Assembly (NCBI GenBank): GCA_003671065.1
Contig: QWPU01000120.1
Coordinates: 1-8,508 of the forward strand
Source: Planctomycetota bacterium
GTDB taxonomy: Bacteria; Planctomycetota; Phycisphaerae; Phycisphaerales; SM1A02
DNA: 8,508 bases
Reading direction: 5' to 3'
Below are positions 6,497-8,508 of the stretch, piece by piece. Below the pieces are notes generated by a model. It saw only the letters and a program-made list of their open reading frames with translations. It ran no database searches and was not told where the DNA came from. Every line of letters begins with the position of its first letter. Within the stretch, counting starts at the first letter, position 1. The translations under genes and the position numbers were made by a program.

Positions 6497-7534
6497 ATGC
6501 GCGCACTCACGATCGCCCGTCAAGGCATGCCTGTCCTTTCCAATGTCGAGTTCATCGCGGACTTTCCTGATCCAACCGCGAAGGCGGGTGAAGTTGTCGT
6601 GCGCACCGAAGCCGCCGCGCTCAATCATCTCGATCTGTGGGTTGGTCGCGGAATGCCGGGCATCGACATTCGCTACCCCGCGATTTCTGGTTCGGACGGC
6701 GCGGGAATCATCGAATCAGTCGGCGCGGGCGTCGATGCCGCGTGGATCGGTAAGCGCATCCTCCTCAACGCCGCCGTGCCGAAAGAAATCCCCGCGCGAC
6801 CCGATCTGCGGCCTGCACCGCTCGACATCACCATGATTGGCGAGCACGGGCCTGGATGCCTTGCGGAGAAGTTTGTCGCGCCGATCGAAAACTGCCTTGA
6901 AATCGGCGAGAGCGACCCCATCACCGCCGCCGCGTTTGGGCTCTCGCATCTCACCGCTTGGCGCATGATGGTTACGCAAGCCGAAATGCGCGCGGGCTCG
7001 CTGGTGTTGATCACGGGTATCGGCGGGGGCGTTGCGCTCGCCTGCCTCGCAATTGCTCGGCATTTTGGCTGCGAAACGATCGTGACAAGTCGCCATCAAT
7101 GGAAACTCGACCGCGCAAAGGCGCTCGGCGCGCATCACTGCGTGCTCGATGACGGAACTGATTGGTCGAAGCAGGTTCGTCAGCTCTCCGCGCGTCGAGG
7201 CGTCGATCTCTGCGTCGACAGCATCGGCAAAGCCGTTCACGGCTCGTGCATCAAGAGCCTCGCGCGCGGCGGAACCTTCGCCACCTGCGGCGCGACGACG
7301 GGTTCCGACGCGACCACTGATCTCACGCGAATCTTCTGGAACCAACTTCGTCTTGTCGGTGCAACCATGGGCGATATGCGCGAGTTTCGCGAGGTTGTCG
7401 CACTGTTTCGCTCAGGGGCGATCGCGCCCGTGATCGATCAGGTTTTCGCGCCGAGCGGCGGCCGCGAGGCGTTTGCCAGACTCGAAGCGGGGGAGCAGTT
7501 CGGCAAACTGGTCATCGATTGGCGCGAGAGTTGA
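6497..7534 (+). CDS. Zinc-less medium-chain dehydrogenase/reductase (quinone oxidoreductase-like)
   Basis: 345 aa from the ATG at 6497 (MRALTIARQG, the usual first beta strand of the family); an upstream in-frame ATG at 6440 would add an unrelated tail over the promoter. The N-terminal catalytic domain shows AALNHLDLWVGRG (40-52), ISGSDGAGIIESVGAGV (63-79) and GEHGPGCLAEKFVAP (115-129). The Rossmann domain has LITGIGGGVALACLAIA (171-187), a variant of the A-x-G-G-V-G nucleotide-binding turn, and the C-terminus has GREAFARLEAGEQFGKLVI (322-340). The catalytic Cys near residue 40 and the four-Cys structural zinc lobe are absent (residues 92-120 have no Cys before 121), so it should act without zinc, reducing or oxidising a carbonyl, enone or quinone with NAD(P)H. 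Substrate unknown. It is divergent from the DUF1573/toroid gene and has no Shine-Dalgarno. Confidence 0.88.
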   Translation: MRALTIARQGMPVLSNVEFIADFPDPTAKAGEVVVRTEAAALNHLDLWVGRGMPGIDIRYPAISGSDGAGIIESVGAGVDAAWIGKRILLNAAVPKEIPARPDLRPAPLDITMIGEHGPGCLAEKFVAPIENCLEIGESDPITAAAFGLSHLTAWRMMVTQAEMRAGSLVLITGIGGGVALACLAIARHFGCETIVTSRHQWKLDRAKALGAHHCVLDDGTDWSKQVRQLSARRGVDLCVDSIGKAVHGSCIKSLARGGTFATCGATTGSDATTDLTRIFWNQLRLVGATMGDMREFREVVALFRSGAIAPVIDQVFAPSGGREAFARLEAGEQFGKLVIDWRES

Positions 7535-7603
7535 AGCGAACTCGCGAGCACTTGAGCCGACGCGAACCGACGGAAGAAAAATCACGGGAGTTTTGTCGAG
7601 CGG

Positions 7604-7633
7604 TTGAATCGAGCGTCGACAGAGGCGTATACT
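7604..7633 (+). promoter_or_regulatory. Sigma-70-type promoter of clpS
   Basis: TTGAAT (7604-7609) and TATACT (7628-7633) are separated by 18 bp, close to the vegetative consensus. The predicted start near 7640 leaves a short leader containing GAGG (7642-7645), 10 nt before the clpS ATG. This is the best-looking promoter in the window and suggests clpS is transcribed on its own rather than from the upstream reductase gene. Confidence 0.6.
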
Positions 7634-7655
7634 GCGCGTTCGAGGTACACCCCTG

Positions 7656-7979
7656 ATGAGTCAATCGACAGCCACTACTCCTTCAGCCAGCGCTACGGTT
7701 TCAACAACCAAGCCGAGCACCGCTCCGACCACTCGCGTCGACGCGCTTCCGTCGTGGAATGTGCTTCTGCACAACGACACGGTGAATGACATGGGTTTCG
7801 TGGTTGAATCACTTTGTCGATTCGCCCGTCTCAGCCTTCCGACAGCGACTAGATGCACGATGGAAGCCCACAAGAAGGGGCTTTCTTTAGTTATCGCGAC
7901 GCATCGTGAGCATGCCGAACTGATAGCCGAACAACTGACTTCGCTCAGGCTGACTGTCACAATCGAACGCGGAGCGTAA
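7656..7979 (+). CDS. clpS: ATP-dependent Clp protease adaptor ClpS
   Basis: 107 aa, typical length. ClpS is a small cytoplasmic adaptor that binds proteins with bulky hydrophobic N-terminal residues and hands them to ClpA of ClpAP. Residues 1-33 are a flexible Ser/Thr/Ala/Pro-rich tail, as needed for engaging ClpA. The folded core is 34-105: WNVLLHND (34-41), MGFVVESL (46-53, M46 in the gatekeeper position), MEAHKKG (69-75, with H72 of the N-end pocket), REHAELIAEQL (84-94) and a final VTIE strand. The pocket motif is usually Asn-Asp-Asp; here it is N40-D41-T42, so the last Asp is lost. The start is supported by a promoter and GAGG. No clpA or other N-end-rule gene lies in the window. Confidence 0.93.
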   Translation: MSQSTATTPSASATVSTTKPSTAPTTRVDALPSWNVLLHNDTVNDMGFVVESLCRFARLSLPTATRCTMEAHKKGLSLVIATHREHAELIAEQLTSLRLTVTIERGA

Positions 7980-8480
7980 GGCGTCGCGCCAAGCCGCGCA
8001 CGACCTGACTCTCTCTCCCTCGGAAGCTCTGATCTTGCGCGTCAATGACGCGTCGGACCGAACCTCGAGCGCCCCAATCTCACGTGTCTCCACCTACCGA
8101 TGGATCATCGTTCTTTATCAATTGGTAACACTTCGAAACGCACCGACTGCCCATCTATAACTTCTGTGAGTTATCATCCCACTCAGTTCAGAATTTTGGG
8201 AGCATTTTGAGGCTGAACGCAACCCGAACGCGTGATTCGTTCGAAATTGTTGGAAGACGAGAAGATTCCATTTGGATCGTCCGATCATGGCACTAGATTG
8301 AGGTGTTGCGCTTTCATTGAGCGCTGTGGTCCCCGCAGCTCTTGATGAAGGCACCAAAATTCGTGTTAAGTGCGACGAACCCGTCCGTTTCGGTGTTCGT
8401 GCAGAGTCCCCCGTGCAGCCGTCGGCTGCACTTCAACAGGCAAGGTCCGAGTCTCTCGGGCCATTTCAAGGAGCGATGCG
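7980..8480. other. Gene-free region with several short hairpins
   Basis: About 500 bp with no protein I can recognise; open frames are short and lack motifs. The first 115 bp remain GC-rich; from about 8100 composition becomes clearly more AT-rich. Short dyads visible are CGCGTC-aat-GACGCG (8038-8052, after clpS, no U-tract), ATAACT/AGTTAT (8157-8174), GTTCAG/CTGAAC (8186-8218), CGAACG/CGTTCG (8225-8243), TGGAA-N10-TTCCA (8251-8270), GCGCT/AGCGC (8308-8324) and the strong one at 8413-8431. Weak promoter-like pairs are TTCGAA-N18-TATAAC (8132-8161) and TTGATG-N18-TTAAGT (8342-8371). It probably holds the promoter and leader of the gene starting at 8481. Confidence 0.55.
8413..8431 (+). promoter_or_regulatory. 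Strong 5' leader hairpin before the last gene
   Basis: GTGCAGCC (8413-8420), loop GTC, GGCTGCAC (8424-8431): eight perfect pairs, mostly G-C, ending 49 nt before the ATG at 8481. No U-tract follows, so it is not a standard terminator. It may stabilise the mRNA 5' region, act as an operator dyad or affect translation. Confidence 0.45.
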
Positions 8481-8508
8481 ATGCAGAAAATCCTAGGTAC
8501 GAGCCTCC
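8481..8508 (+). CDS. Start of an unidentified gene (partial)
   Basis: The ATG at 8481 follows a near-ideal Shine-Dalgarno, AAGGAG (8468-8473), by 7 nt, the best ribosome binding site in the window. The frame reads MQKILGTSL and continues past the end. An upstream ATG at 8476 meets a stop after six codons and is too close to the Shine-Dalgarno. A Lys followed by hydrophobic and small residues would suit the beginning of a signal peptide, but nine residues are too few to assign a family. The strong ribosome binding site and hairpin-containing leader suggest efficient expression. Confidence 0.6.

Noticed and set aside
7523..7546. Terminator after the reductase gene (CGCGAG/CTCGCG spanning its stop codon)
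   Set aside because: A 6-bp stem with a 12-nt loop and no following U-tract.
8287..8310. Sigma-54 promoter suggested by TGGCAC followed by TTGC
   Set aside because: The spacing between the GG and GC elements is about 17 bp instead of the required 10.

Overview
The window reads as chromosomal DNA of a GC-rich, aerobically respiring bacterium, most likely a planctomycete or close relative. This is inference from protein families: a DUF3179 protein beside haem A biosynthesis genes, and a secreted DUF1573 plus squalene-cyclase-like toroid protein, are both combinations I associate with Planctomycetota. No rRNA or tRNA is present to confirm it. There are no insertion sequences, CRISPR arrays or phage genes.

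Left part (1-4154): a cytochrome c oxidase assembly neighbourhood. The window opens on the last 32 codons of cytochrome oxidase subunit III (+). A 487-bp gene-free convergent spacer follows. It holds a 22-bp tandem repeat, a hairpin that looks like a minus-strand intrinsic terminator built on that repeat, and a compact inverted-repeat set that folds on paper into a three-way junction. On the minus strand lie ctaB (haem O synthase) and a DUF3179 membrane-anchored protein, joined by an ATGA stop/start overlap. Divergent from ctaB, 46 bp away, is ctaA/COX15 (haem A synthase, +), with an unusual five-helix N-terminal extension. CtaB converts haem B to haem O and CtaA converts haem O to haem A, the cofactor of the oxidase whose subunit III precedes them. 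The DUF3179 protein, coupled to ctaB and carrying a Cys-x-Cys, is a candidate assembly factor (hypothesis).

Middle (4147-7534): ctaA ends tail-to-tail, overlapping by 8 bp, with a 764-aa minus-strand secreted fusion protein (DUF1573-type Ig-like domain, second beta-rich region, alpha/alpha-toroid). Divergent from it is a zinc-less medium-chain dehydrogenase/reductase. The 55-bp spacer between these two has a 9-bp inverted repeat that puts an identical TACACTCGC exactly upstream of both ATGs, with no Shine-Dalgarno on either side. This suggests paired leaderless promoters or a shared operator.

Right part (7535-8508): clpS, the N-end-rule adaptor of ClpAP, with its own good promoter and a substitution in the normally conserved Asn-Asp-Asp motif. 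Then about 500 bp without a recognisable gene but with several short hairpins, and finally a strong ribosome binding site and the first nine codons of an unidentified gene running off the end.
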